This document shows positions 9,206 through 17,633 of a DNA stretch of 64,000 nucleotides, one piece after another; position 1 is the stretch's first letter, and each line of letters starts with the position of its first letter. The stretch is taken from assembly GCF_001499655.1 (NCBI RefSeq), contig NZ_LN879502.1:2170001-2234000 (forward strand). The letters are read 5' to 3'. The notes under the pieces are model-generated. The model was not told the DNA's origin. It saw only the letters and a program-made list of their open reading frames with translations, and did no database searches. Origin of the DNA: Candidatus Protochlamydia naegleriophila (lineage in GTDB: Bacteria; Chlamydiota; Chlamydiia; Chlamydiales; Parachlamydiaceae). Made by a program: the position numbers and the translations under genes.

Positions 9206-9816
9206 AATGCTCTCTTTTTATTAATTCACATCTAACTATAATGACTCATTTTTCGGCTGAAATGGGTAATTTTCAGCCAATGTATTTAACCTTTTTCATA
9301 CAGGGCTAAAGATTTGCATGCTTTTGCTTGATTTAGAAAGATCAATCGCTGCCGGTGCTGGAACATGCAAAAACATCTAAAGCTTGATGTCGTACACACT
9401 AAAACCCGTTAATGAAAAAGAACATGCTTTCATTTTTTTTGAGCTTGCGCGCAGTGTTATTTTTCCAATGCGTTAGAGTTTACTCATTTTTATGCTTTAA
9501 GTCTATTGGCCTTTTCGAGATGAAACAGACGAAAATGTAGAGAGGACTTTTGCGGGGCCACTCAATCTATTTCTATCGTTAATTTAAAATATTTATTTAA
9601 ACCCAATTCTATACATAAAAATGAAGTAAAAAGTGAAATTATCTTGAAGCATTAGCCTAAATAGCGGAAGTGAATCTGATGATGGAAATCGGAATTCCTC
9701 TCTGAATTTAAGTCAAATTGGAGGAATTTTCTGTATACAAATTCAATCAGCAAAAATATAATCCGGGCTTGTTCTTCAATAAATTGGCATACCCATTTTA
9801 ACGCGTAACAGATTTT
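9206..9816. other. Divergent intergenic region between ileS and the kinase-like gene
   Basis: Roughly 610 bases between divergent genes, with no convincing coding frame. A hairpin lies near 9254-9277 (GGCTGAAA pairing with TTTCAGCC, 8-base loop) in the ileS leader. TTTGCATG near 9312 is repeated inverted as CATGCAAA near 9363. It should hold both promoters, but I cannot identify boxes with confidence. A short frame on the minus strand (9652-9849) overlaps the kinase start and is not gene-like. Confidence 0.4.
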
Positions 9817-11823
9817 ATGACTCAAATTCCTGTTCCGTTTTCTTTGCACAACTCTTTGCGAAAAGCACCACCCACTCCTTTTTTAATGCCAGATCCTCTT
9901 ATTCCCCCTTTTTGGCAAGGACGAAAAGTCGAGGTCGAACTTTACAATACAGACGGCGAAGTTGAAAGGGTACGCGCCTATACCCTCAATCCATATCAAC
10001 ACACGTGGTTGCAATGCATTCTTTTGTGGATTAAAGAACGTCTATTTGGTCGCATGACTGTGATGGTCAAAGTTGAAGGGGAAAATGGACTGTTGCATAT
10101 GAGAATCGATGAGATCAGCCGTGTTTTTAATCAGCCTAAAAAAGAGCTGCGGTCTCAAATGAACACCTTGTTAGAGGCCACTCACTATCTAAAGCAGCGG
10201 CAATTGACCTTTGCACTAGACAAAATCGGGCGAATTGCGCAAGAACAAGGTATTAAGCTAGAAGATGAAGACAAGGAGAAAATTAAGGCCGTGGCGGATC
10301 ACGTGCCTTTTGAAAATCTCACCAAAATATTGAGTTTAAAAGAGTTTGATCAAGCACGCATCATTGCCACATTGATTAAAATGGGAGACATTTATAAGCG
10401 CAACCTGACTCTATCGACGAGTCGACGGGAAAAAGGCTTTCGCTATGCTTTTGACATCGAACAGGACAATGTCTATTTGTCCAAAGTCGAAAGAGGATCG
10501 CAAACGACGATCAACCTGTTCGACTTCACCTTCCAGCAAAAGCAGCTCGAACCCAATGAATTACACCTTCATCTAACCGGTTCAGAAACTCCTCCTCCAA
10601 CCCTCATGTCAAATTTAAGACAGTTGACACAGCAGATCGTTGATCCTTACAGCTTAGAGCGCAAAGCTGTCTTTGATGAGCTCAATTTGCTAGCCAAAAC
10701 GTGTCAAATCCAGTTAATGAGCAAACAAGCATTTGAAACGCTCACTCGCCGCGTCCATCCCGAAAATCTTTTAATCGCACTCAACCAGCAACGAAATAAG
10801 CTTGCTAAGCAAACTTTGCTCAATACCTTCAATGCCATTGGAAACCAGCTCCATTCAAAACCGCGTGTATTTTCCCGCCGTCATGTTGTTTACATCAAAA
10901 AGCAAAAAAATTCAGACGGAAGCACCCTAACACATGCCTTTGCAATTAACAAAAAAGAAATCTTCGTCAATCTCGATAAATTCGCAGAAGGAACTTATAA
11001 AATTGTTTCCGATGCTCTTTTATTAAATAATCTCAACCTTCCCATGGTACGCATCAAGTTTAAAAATAATACCGCGAGCTCCCAGCAGCAATTCAGAGAC
11101 GAAGATCATTTATTGCGCGAACTTCATCGCTCTCGCAATCCCTATCTGGTTCTGCCCTACCACTGCCGGCTCATGAGCCATTCTCCCACTGCCAATAGTC
11201 AATTGATTGTTTTTCAGTGCAATCACGGCGTAAAGGGAGAAAATCTGATGGACGCCTTTGCCAATCACCTCCTCAATGCCTTAAAAGAGGTCGGCCTAGG
11301 ATTAGATTTTCTCCATAAAACTGGTTATATCCATGGGGACGTCAAACCCGACAACTTCTTAATTGAAGGGGACCTGCATGGCGTAGACCCAGTTAAAGCC
11401 AAAATCACCGATTTTGGTATGACCGTTAAAAAAGGAGAGTTCATTACTGGAGGCACTCCCTTTTATCTCCCTAGCAAAGCCTTGGTCGCAGGATCGAATG
11501 GAGAGATGCGTCCATGTGAGGCCGACGAAAATATTGATTGGTTTGCATTTGGCACCACCATTTTACAGCTGTTGAGTCGAAAACGAGTTGAAGCAATCGG
11601 ATGCTTAGCTCTTCTATCGGCTGATGAAAAAAAGTTCTATATCCAAGAGGTGCGCAACCTCATTCTTCAGCAACACGAACCCAACTCGCTTGAAAGCTGC
11701 GTTCGCTTAAGATTGTTAGACTTAGCCTCAAACATTATAGGAAATGAAAAGGAATCTTTAGTGCACCTTCAAATCCCTTTGCAACTGCAGGAATTGCAAA
11801 ACTATTTTTATCTTTCTTCTTGA
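9817..11823 (+). CDS. Protein kinase-like protein (probable effector)
   Basis: The 668-aa protein has a C-terminal eukaryote-type kinase fold. The catalytic loop is HGDVKPDNF with His506, Asp508 and Asn513; the metal-binding DFG is at 532-534 (ITDFGM); an activation segment ends GGTPFYLPSKA. The N-lobe Lys is probably Lys414 in VRIKFK, followed by an alpha-C candidate RDEDHLLRELH. The glycine loop is degenerate (KFAEGTYKIV). The first 370 residues are unrelated to kinases and unrecognised; they contain a helical segment (about 100-200) and no signal peptide or membrane helix. All catalytic residues appear present, so activity is plausible. Kinases of this kind are used by amoeba symbionts as effectors; secretion is inferred, not seen. 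The gene ends about 60 bases before ssrA. Confidence 0.8.
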   Translation: MTQIPVPFSLHNSLRKAPPTPFLMPDPLIPPFWQGRKVEVELYNTDGEVERVRAYTLNPYQHTWLQCILLWIKERLFGRMTVMVKVEGENGLLHMRIDEISRVFNQPKKELRSQMNTLLEATHYLKQRQLTFALDKIGRIAQEQGIKLEDEDKEKIKAVADHVPFENLTKILSLKEFDQARIIATLIKMGDIYKRNLTLSTSRREKGFRYAFDIEQDNVYLSKVERGSQTTINLFDFTFQQKQLEPNELHLHLTGSETPPPTLMSNLRQLTQQIVDPYSLERKAVFDELNLLAKTCQIQLMSKQAFETLTRRVHPENLLIALNQQRNKLAKQTLLNTFNAIGNQLHSKPRVFSRRHVVYIKKQKNSDGSTLTHAFAINKKEIFVNLDKFAEGTYKIVSDALLLNNLNLPMVRIKFKNNTASSQQQFRDEDHLLRELHRSRNPYLVLPYHCRLMSHSPTANSQLIVFQCNHGVKGENLMDAFANHLLNALKEVGLGLDFLHKTGYIHGDVKPDNFLIEGDLHGVDPVKAKITDFGMTVKKGEFITGGTPFYLPSKALVAGSNGEMRPCEADENIDWFAFGTTILQLLSRKRVEAIGCLALLSADEKKFYIQEVRNLILQQHEPNSLESCVRLRLLDLASNIIGNEKESLVHLQIPLQLQELQNYFYLSS

Positions 11824-11831
11824 TTTCCATT

Positions 11832-11862
11832 TATAAGAATCCCCGTCATATGCTATTCTTAT
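11832..11862 (+). other. Inverted repeat between the kinase-like gene and ssrA
   Basis: TATAAGAAT (about 11832-11840) is repeated inverted as ATTCTTATA (about 11854-11862). It may be a weak AT-rich terminator for the kinase-like gene or a regulatory site; its right arm overlaps the ssrA -10 region. Confidence 0.35.
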
Positions 11863-11865
11863 AGT
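11860..11865 (+). promoter_or_regulatory. Probable ssrA -10 box
   Basis: TATAGT lies 15 bases before the 5' end of the mature tmRNA, a fitting place for the -10 of a stable RNA promoter. No good -35 is visible at standard spacing. Confidence 0.45.
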
Positions 11866-11880
11866 ATAGAGAATACACAT

Positions 11881-12278
11881 GGGGGTGTTACGGTTTCGAC
11901 TAGGAAGTGAAAAATTGATTGCATGCGGAGGATATCGGTTGGCCTCCTAAAAAAACCGGTAAAACAATAAATGCAGACAAAATCGTCCGCTTCGACTTCA
12001 GCCCAGTTGCTGAGCTCGAATTAGCTGCAGCTTAAGATTTAATTATCTTAGTTGCCCGATAGCCTGAGATTGGACCAAGGGTCTTAGAATCTATCGTCAT
12101 TTTCTTGGTATGAAATGTCTTTTCCGCCGCTTCTAGGGAAGAGATTTCGAGACTAAATGAAGCAAACTAATCTTATTGGCGCGTTCTACATTGAGATTAG
12201 GGATTTGAAAGAACGATAAGCATGTAGTAGTCAGTTCGTAATTTGCCAAGGACGAGAGTTCAATTCTCTCCACCTCCA
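11881..12278 (+). ncRNA. ssrA: Transfer-messenger RNA (tmRNA)
   Basis: Rescues stalled ribosomes together with SmpB. The 5' end GGGGGTGTTACGGTTTCGAC is the tmRNA hallmark, and GGGGGTG pairs with CACCTCC at the 3' end. The T arm is GAGAGTTCAATTCTC. CCA is not encoded after the discriminator A at 12278. It is the one-piece form, about 398 nt. The tag frame runs 11973-12035 (resume codon GCA) and encodes ADKIVRFDFSPVAELELAAA, then TAA; the LAAA end fits ClpXP/ClpAP recognition. The tag is longer than the usual 10-13 residues, as I recall for chlamydial tmRNAs. Confidence 0.95.
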
Positions 12279-12280
12279 AC

Positions 12281-12322
12281 AAACAAAAGGCTTCATTCTT
12301 CGGAATGAGGCCTTTTGTTTTT
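12281..12322 (+). terminator. Rho-independent terminator of ssrA
   Basis: Long stem with a TTCG tetraloop: arm 12281-12298 pairs with 12303-12320 with one G-U pair, followed by TTTTT. Starts three bases after the tmRNA end. Confidence 0.92.
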
Positions 12323-12463
12323 ACATCAGAAAAACATTGAAAATTCAGGTACATAAAACGCAATTCATTCATAGCTTCGCGCTTCGATTTCAAGTTTCAA
12401 TGCCATATTTTTGGAGAGTTGTTCAGCTTTCTTCGCGATACCTGAAATTGCAGTTTGCTCTTT

Positions 12464-13351
12464 TTAATTTACCTGGGCATTTAGCATAAATGTGTACCAA
12501 GAGTATGGGGTGTAGGTATACTTCCAAGGGTCTTTAAAATAAGTAATCGATTTTTTATCTCCATTGTGGATTGAAAGATTCCAATAACTATCCCACCATG
12601 AAAGCTCATATAACTGTGAAATATGATCAATAAGTTCTTGAGGGGCCTCTTTATCGGCAAAAATGCCAATTTTTGAGCTCCAAGTAACCGTATGGCTTAA
12701 ACGCCCATTTTCCCAAGTGTCAAAACTAAGCGTTGATTTAAGAGTCAATTTTTCTGGATTGTGAATAAGAAAAATTCCGTAAAAATTTCCATCTAATTCA
12801 TAATATAAAGATTTTCTAGCTAACTGATTTGAAGTAAAAAAGGTTAGGATTTCAACATCAATATCGGGATTTTCAATGCTATTAAGTATTGTAATAGGGT
12901 TCAAAGTTGTGTAAATAGACACCGAGTTTTTCCTAAAATAAGTTACCCAGCCTGCTACATCAATCATGCTATCAAAATCCCTTAAGAGCTCATGAGGAAC
13001 TAAACTTTTTATATGATTGGCCAGGGATAAGGGGTATGTAGAAGCTGCAATTGTCATCGCAAAAGGCCATCGCACAGGCTTTGAAAGCTCGCCACAAAAA
13101 AGAGCTTCTCTCATAGGATTATGCACAAAATGCACAGAATAAGATTTTCCCTCCCACTCATAATTCAGAGACAGTTTTCTAAACGTTTGTTCATTAAATA
13201 AACTGCGAATCTCTTGATTCATATTTTGAAACGAGTCAGAACCCAGACAAGACTCTATTTACTGATCAGATATATGATCCCAGCTCATATTTGAGTAAGC
13301 ACATCCCATATTGGCGATAAAAATAAAAAAAGAATAAAAAAAGATTTTCAT
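12464..13351 (-). pseudogene. Exported two-repeat protein split by an in-frame TAA
   Basis: From ATG 13351 the frame encodes a signal peptide, MKIFFYSFFIFIANMGCAYS, then meets TAA at 13259-13261 (codon 31) and continues open in the same frame to 12464. The downstream part is open for 252 codons from an ATG at 13222, which has no ribosome binding site. The body contains two copies of a unit of roughly 115 residues: compare LSLNYEWEGKSYSVHFVHNP with KSLYYELDGNFYGIFLIHNP. The family is unknown. The signal peptide, the continuous frame and a promoter-like pair upstream (13386-13413) say that this was one exported protein of about 295 residues. It is either a young pseudogene, a readthrough gene, or a sequencing error at one base. 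Confidence 0.65.
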
Positions 13352-13385
13352 AACATTTGCATGGTTTCCACTAAAATCGCATGGG

Positions 13386-13413
13386 ATAATAACAGACTTT
13401 GCCAAGGTTTCAA
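13386..13413 (-). promoter_or_regulatory. Candidate promoter of the split exported-protein gene
   Basis: On the minus strand TTGAAA (13413-13408), 16 bases, TATTAT (13391-13386). Transcription would begin about 28 bases before the signal-peptide ATG at 13351 and not near the internal ATG at 13222, supporting the longer gene. Confidence 0.45.
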
Positions 13414-13469
13414 AAGAAGTAATTTTGTTGGATTCCTAAGTTTTAAATGCGTCTCTCCAGCCATAAAAT

Positions 13470-13499
13470 AAAAGCTCTATTCTCCGAATAGAGTCTTTT
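13470..13499 (-). terminator. Hairpin, probable terminator of the short-chain dehydrogenase gene
   Basis: CTCTATTC (13475-13482) pairs perfectly with GAATAGAG (13486-13493), flanked by A-rich and T-rich sides (AAAAG left, CTTTT right), so it can act on both strands. The nearest gene ending towards it is the dehydrogenase at 13628. Its flanks resemble the 3' end and terminator of ssrA. Confidence 0.55.
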
Positions 13500-13627
13500 G
13501 TTTATGGCTAACTAATCATTTGTAATGCATAAAATGACAAGGCATTCTTAATTTGAATTGTTTTTCATCTGAATAATCATGATTTTGAAAGTGGCATGCG
13601 ATCTATTTACATTTCTATCTAAATACT

Positions 13628-14389
13628 TTAAGCACACCAGCCCCCGTCAATCACGAGATTATGACCTGTCATAAAATCAACAGCACCTGTGCAAAGAAAA
13701 GCAACCGCTTTAGCTATCTCACTAGGATAGCCAGGCCTTTTTATTGGAATCACATCAATGAAATTTTTTTGATAATAATCTGGATGCTCGGCTTTCATGC
13801 GAATGGCCATTTCAGTTTCAATGAGACCCGGAGAAATGCTATTAATGCGCAATCCGTCCGACGCATAGTCTAAGGCTGCTGAACGTGTAAGCATGATAAC
13901 GGCAGCTTTGGTAGCACTATACAAACTCAATTCTTTTAAGGCGTTAATGCCTGCAATAGAAGCTGTATTTATTATAATTCCCTTCTTCTGCAATAGCATT
14001 TGGCGGATTTGATGCTTCATTCCAAGCCAAACCCCTTTTAAGTTAATATTGACCAATCTATCAAAAATTTGCTCATCAAGGTCAATCAAATGACTAGGTT
14101 TTTGTTCTATTCCTGCGTTGTTACAAGCAAAATCAAGTTTTCCAAAGCGACTCACCACCTCTTTCATTAATTTAATATGATCGTCTTCCTTAGTGACATC
14201 TCCTTCAAAATAGCTGACATTGAAACCTTCTTTTGTCAAGTCTTCAGCTAGTACATTTCCCAATTCTCTTTGAATGTCAAAAATAATAATTTTGCAGCCA
14301 TTCTTTGCTAAATGGGTAGTAATTTCTTTTCCAATTCCAGAAGCTCCTCCTGTAATAACTCCAACCTTCCCGTTAAGCTTATCTTCCAT
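13628..14389 (-). CDS. Short-chain dehydrogenase/reductase
   Basis: NAD(P)-dependent oxidoreductase of the classical SDR family; substrate unknown. The start is placed at ATG 14389 (AAAGCGAGGTTTGGA upstream); a TTG 45 bases earlier would add a basic tail not seen in the family. The 253-aa protein shows the cofactor motif GGASGIGKE (about 13-21), the structural NNAG, the catalytic Ser in INTASIAG and YSATK with the catalytic Tyr and Lys. It ends with FMTGHNLVIDGGW, typical of the classical group. The Asp in FDIQ at the end of the second strand suggests preference for NAD over NADP. It stands alone between variable genes, suggesting an accessory role. Confidence 0.85.
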   Translation of the reverse strand: MEDKLNGKVGVITGGASGIGKEITTHLAKNGCKIIIFDIQRELGNVLAEDLTKEGFNVSYFEGDVTKEDDHIKLMKEVVSRFGKLDFACNNAGIEQKPSHLIDLDEQIFDRLVNINLKGVWLGMKHQIRQMLLQKKGIIINTASIAGINALKELSLYSATKAAVIMLTRSAALDYASDGLRINSISPGLIETEMAIRMKAEHPDYYQKNFIDVIPIKRPGYPSEIAKAVAFLCTGAVDFMTGHNLVIDGGWCA

Positions 14390-14531
14390 TCCAAACCTCG
14401 CTTTGAGTTTTTTTACTTTGTCCCATTTCTTCAACCAATAAAGCGAATATTCACTTCATAACTCAAAAAACCACTACATTTTTAAAAAAAATTTCCTTTC
14501 GCCTAGTCTCATTTTAAAAGCTGGAGCAGGC

Positions 14532-15036
14532 ATGATAAACGAATCTAGCAAAAGCCAGGAAATTTTCACAATCGGCCATTCTACACGCTCCATAGAAGAA
14601 CTTATTTCACTTTTAAAAGCCCACGAAATTCAAATGGTGATTGATATTCAAACCATTCCGAAATCAAGATATAATCCGCAATTTAATCAAGAAACTCTTA
14701 AAAATTCCCTTAAAGAAAACAAAATCACTTATCGCCATTTGAAAGAGCTAGGAGGATTACAACGTCCAAAAAAAGATCCTATCAATACAGGATGGATCAA
14801 TGCTTCCTTTAAAGGGTATGCTGATTATATGCAGACACCCCCGTTTCAAGAAGGTTTAGAAAAATTAGAAAAAATCGCTCTAAAAAAGATCCGTATTACA
14901 GTGTGCAGAAGCTGTTCCCTGGAAATGCCACCGCAATCTTGTGGCTGATGCTTTGACTATTCGCAAATGGAAAGTTTTTCATATTCAAAGCAAAAAAAGC
15001 GCAAAACGGCATCGCCCCTCCTTTTTTAAAAATTAA
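14532..15036 (+). pseudogene. DUF488 protein, frameshifted at a poly-A tract
   Basis: The intact frame (14532-14948) encodes FTIGHSTRSIEELISLLKAH and DIQTIPKSRYNPQF, typical of the N-terminal half of DUF488 proteins, then runs into unrelated VCRSCSLEMPP. The true C-terminal half is one frame over: CAEAVPWKCHRNLVADAL, ending HRPSFFKN at a TAA at 15034-15036. Removing one A from the six-A run at 14882-14887 joins the two as LKRSVLQCAEAVPWKCHR, which fits the family well and gives about 167 aa. It is a recent +1 frameshift, a slippage-rescued gene, or a homopolymer sequencing error. DUF488 function is unknown. Confidence 0.8.
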
Positions 15037-15186
15037 AAATGGAGTGCTTTTCTATAGTTGAATAAATTTGAATCTTCCCTCCTCAAAGCTCATTTCTTAT
15101 TTTTGAGCTGATCTAGCCAGGAAAATCTTTTTACTGGAAAACTTTATTTAATTATAACTTAGAGCGAAAAGAGTTTGAGGTAAGTT

Positions 15187-15942
15187 ATGAAAATAATTTC
15201 TTGGAATGTAAACGGTATCCGCTCCATACTCAAAAAAGGATTTTTAGACTTTATTCATGCGCATGATCCCGATATCCTCTGTTTGCAGGAAACCAAGGCA
15301 AGAAGCGAGGACGTCGAAATCGACCTCACCCAATACTATCAATATTGGAATGCAGCACAAAAAAAAGGTTACAGCGGCACATGCATCTTCACAAAAGAAA
15401 AACCGCTTAGTGTTGTGAATGGGATTTTGCTCGATATCCATGATCTTGAAGGAAGGACAATTACCCTTGAATATCCCACATTCTTTCTCGTCAATGTGTA
15501 TGTACCCAACTCCAAAAGGGATCTTTCAAGGCTTGAATATAGAAGTCAGCAATGGGATGTTGATTTTTTAAATTATTTGAAATCACTAGAGAAAAAAAAA
15601 CCGGTGATTTTCTGCGGTGATTTGAATGTCGCCCACACCGAAATTGATTTGTCCTTTCCACAAGCCAATGTGAAAAACCATGGATTTACCCAGCAAGAGC
15701 GCGCAGGCTTTAATCGCATCGTTGAATCGGGGTTTATAGATACCTTTCGTGAGTTTGAAAAAGGTCCGGGACATTATACCTGGTGGAGCCATTTTAGCCG
15801 ATGTAGAGAAAGAAATATTGGATGGCGTATCGATTATTTTTTAATGTCGCCATCGCTACGTCCGCAATTAGAAAAGTCCTACATTTTAAAGGATGTGACA
15901 GGTTCTGATCATTGCCCCATAGCTCTCGAACTGTCTACTTGA
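15187..15942 (+). CDS. xth: Exodeoxyribonuclease III
   Basis: AP endonuclease and 3'-5' exonuclease for base excision repair. The 251-aa protein has all ExoIII family motifs in order: ISWNVNGIRS at the N-terminus, LCLQETKA with the metal-binding Glu, VNVYVPN, the catalytic CGDLNVAH (Asp/Asn) and the final GSDHCPI with the catalytic Asp-His pair. WWSHFSRCRERNIGWRIDYF is the conserved segment before the last strand. The start has a good site (GAGGTAAGTT). Length is normal. It is a single-gene unit after the broken DUF488 gene. Confidence 0.95.
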   Translation: MKIISWNVNGIRSILKKGFLDFIHAHDPDILCLQETKARSEDVEIDLTQYYQYWNAAQKKGYSGTCIFTKEKPLSVVNGILLDIHDLEGRTITLEYPTFFLVNVYVPNSKRDLSRLEYRSQQWDVDFLNYLKSLEKKKPVIFCGDLNVAHTEIDLSFPQANVKNHGFTQQERAGFNRIVESGFIDTFREFEKGPGHYTWWSHFSRCRERNIGWRIDYFLMSPSLRPQLEKSYILKDVTGSDHCPIALELST

Positions 15943-16142
15943 TAAAGAAAGCTTTTAATTCTTTACCAAATAGCCATTTTTTATCACAAGATTTGAAAAG
16001 ACTTACAGAGCCGAAGTAAAATCAAGCCCTCCAAAAACCCTTTCATAGCAATAAATTTAAAATATTTACTTGATATACTCTCGCTCTATTCTTATATTCA
16101 CCCTAAAGTCAGATGAATATTTCTGAGATTACAGGATTGACC

Positions 16143-16847
16143 ATGTTTAAAAAAGCCTTTCTTTCTTTGACCTTTGCTTTCCTGATCCTATTCTATGCTG
16201 AAGCAAAAGCGGAGTTGCATGAAACAGAATCGTATGACCAAATCATCAGCCTTGGGTACAGCTGCCAGGTTGCTTTTCAGTTAGAACATAACGGCGTTCG
16301 AACGTTAGCTCATCCCTTTGACTGGTTTCATACACCTATTGAGAGCTTACTAAAGTTCATAGTGAATGAAGGGAAAAATTTCTTTGATTTAGATAAAATT
16401 TACGTCATGGGGGCCTATCCAGGTGATCCCGCCCGCCTTCAGGTGTACGACACAGTCTATGGAATCATTTCTTACCATGATTTTTTAAGCTTTCCTCACC
16501 TTAGCAATTATGCTGAAATCAAGGCTAAGTATGACAAGCGCATTAAAAGATTTTTTAATCTCTTACAATCCAATCAACGCGTATTATTCGTTCGTCAAGA
16601 CGTATCAAAAGAACAAGCCGAATATTTAGATGAAGTTCTCCATAGTACCTATCCCAACCTCTCTTACACTCTCATTGCAATTAACAATACAGAAGAGTAC
16701 AAAACTCCTTGGAACTCGCCTCGCATTGAAAACTTTTATATGGAATGGATAGGCGACTGGAGAGGCAATTTTTTAAGATGGCAGGACATTTTAAGCCAGT
16801 TTAAGATTAATCGCCCATCTGCCCGTCCAACCGAAGAAATCTGGTAA
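16143..16847 (+). CDS. Secreted DUF1796 (papain-like peptidase) protein, copy 1
   Basis: Start taken at ATG 16143, which follows ACAGGATTGACC; an in-frame ATG at 16113 lacks a site. The 234-aa product opens with MFKKAFLSLTFAFLILFYAE, a signal peptide. The mature part has the DUF1796 pattern ISLGYSCQVAFQL, then HPFDWFHTP, with the Cys and His that are proposed as catalytic in this papain-like family. The second half has YDKRIKRFFNLLQ and LFVRQDVSKEQAEYL. DUF1796 proteins are usually cytoplasmic or appended to glycosyltransferases as far as I recall, so a signal peptide is notable. It is followed at once by a paralogue. Catalysis is unproven. Confidence 0.75.
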   Translation: MFKKAFLSLTFAFLILFYAEAKAELHETESYDQIISLGYSCQVAFQLEHNGVRTLAHPFDWFHTPIESLLKFIVNEGKNFFDLDKIYVMGAYPGDPARLQVYDTVYGIISYHDFLSFPHLSNYAEIKAKYDKRIKRFFNLLQSNQRVLFVRQDVSKEQAEYLDEVLHSTYPNLSYTLIAINNTEEYKTPWNSPRIENFYMEWIGDWRGNFLRWQDILSQFKINRPSARPTEEIW

Positions 16848-16939
16848 ATCTTTCGAATTATCACAGCCTAGATGGACAAAATCATCGACACTGTGCCAGA
16901 ATGAAACGTCATAGACTCCACGGAAACGGGACAGGAACC

Positions 16940-17629
16940 ATGCTAAAAACAAGCGTCACATCGTTCATTTTTGCACTACTTATCATCTGTTGCGCTCATG
17001 CAAAAATGGAGACTTATGATCAGGCCGTCGGCTTGGGTTTCAATTGCCAGGTCGCACATCAATTAGAGCACAACAAGGTTCGCTTTTTTGCCTATCCTTT
17101 TGATTGGTGCCAAACCCCTTTTGATAGCCTGCTAGCCTTTATTGCTAATGAAGGCAAAGATTTCTTAGAGTGGGGCAACATTTACGCATTAAAGCCTCAT
17201 CACGGAGATCCCACCCACCTTGAAGTCGTTGATTTAGTATATGGGATCACGACTTTTCACGATTTTTTAACCTCTCCTCATCTTGGAAACTATGTTCAGG
17301 TTAAATCCAAGTATGACAAACGAACAAAGAGGTTCTTCGATTTATTAAAATCAAACCAGCGAGTTTTATTTATTCGGCAAGATTTATCAAAAGAACAGGC
17401 TGAATATTTAGATGAGGTCCTTCATAGTACCTATCCAAATCTGAATTATACCTTACTCGTCATCAATGCTACGGAGGAATACAAGCCCTCTTGGGGCTTG
17501 CCTCGCATTGCCAATTTTTATATGGAACCTGTAGCTGACTGGACTGGCAATTATTCAAGATGGACAGAAATTTTAAGCCAGTTTTCAGTGGCTCGCTTTA
17601 ATCATAGACCACTTGAAGAAGTCTGGTAA
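16940..17629 (+). CDS. Secreted DUF1796 (papain-like peptidase) protein, copy 2
   Basis: Paralogue of the preceding gene with the same layout: signal peptide from ATG 16940 (ACAGGAACC upstream, copying the site of copy 1), then VGLGFNCQVAHQLEHNKVR, YPFDWCQTP, KYDKRTKRFFDLLKSNQRVL and IRQDLSKEQAEYLDEVLHS. The candidate Cys and the Pro-Phe-Asp-Trp motif are kept, but the His after Trp in copy 1 (FDWFHTP) is not (FDWCQTP). The two genes are a tandem duplication separated by about 90 bases and have diverged clearly. The gene ends four bases before the convergent acs stop. Confidence 0.75.
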   Translation: MLKTSVTSFIFALLIICCAHAKMETYDQAVGLGFNCQVAHQLEHNKVRFFAYPFDWCQTPFDSLLAFIANEGKDFLEWGNIYALKPHHGDPTHLEVVDLVYGITTFHDFLTSPHLGNYVQVKSKYDKRTKRFFDLLKSNQRVLFIRQDLSKEQAEYLDEVLHSTYPNLNYTLLVINATEEYKPSWGLPRIANFYMEPVADWTGNYSRWTEILSQFSVARFNHRPLEEVW

Positions 17630-17633
17630 TAGG

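Noticed and set aside
12133-12393. 86-codon frame antisense to ssrA
   Set aside because: It covers the tmRNA 3' end and terminator; RNA pairing constraints explain the sequence.
14880-14888. A-AAA-AAG in the DUF488 gene as a programmed -1 frameshift site
   Set aside because: The C-terminal half lies in the +1 frame, not the -1 frame, so a -1 slip would not restore the protein.
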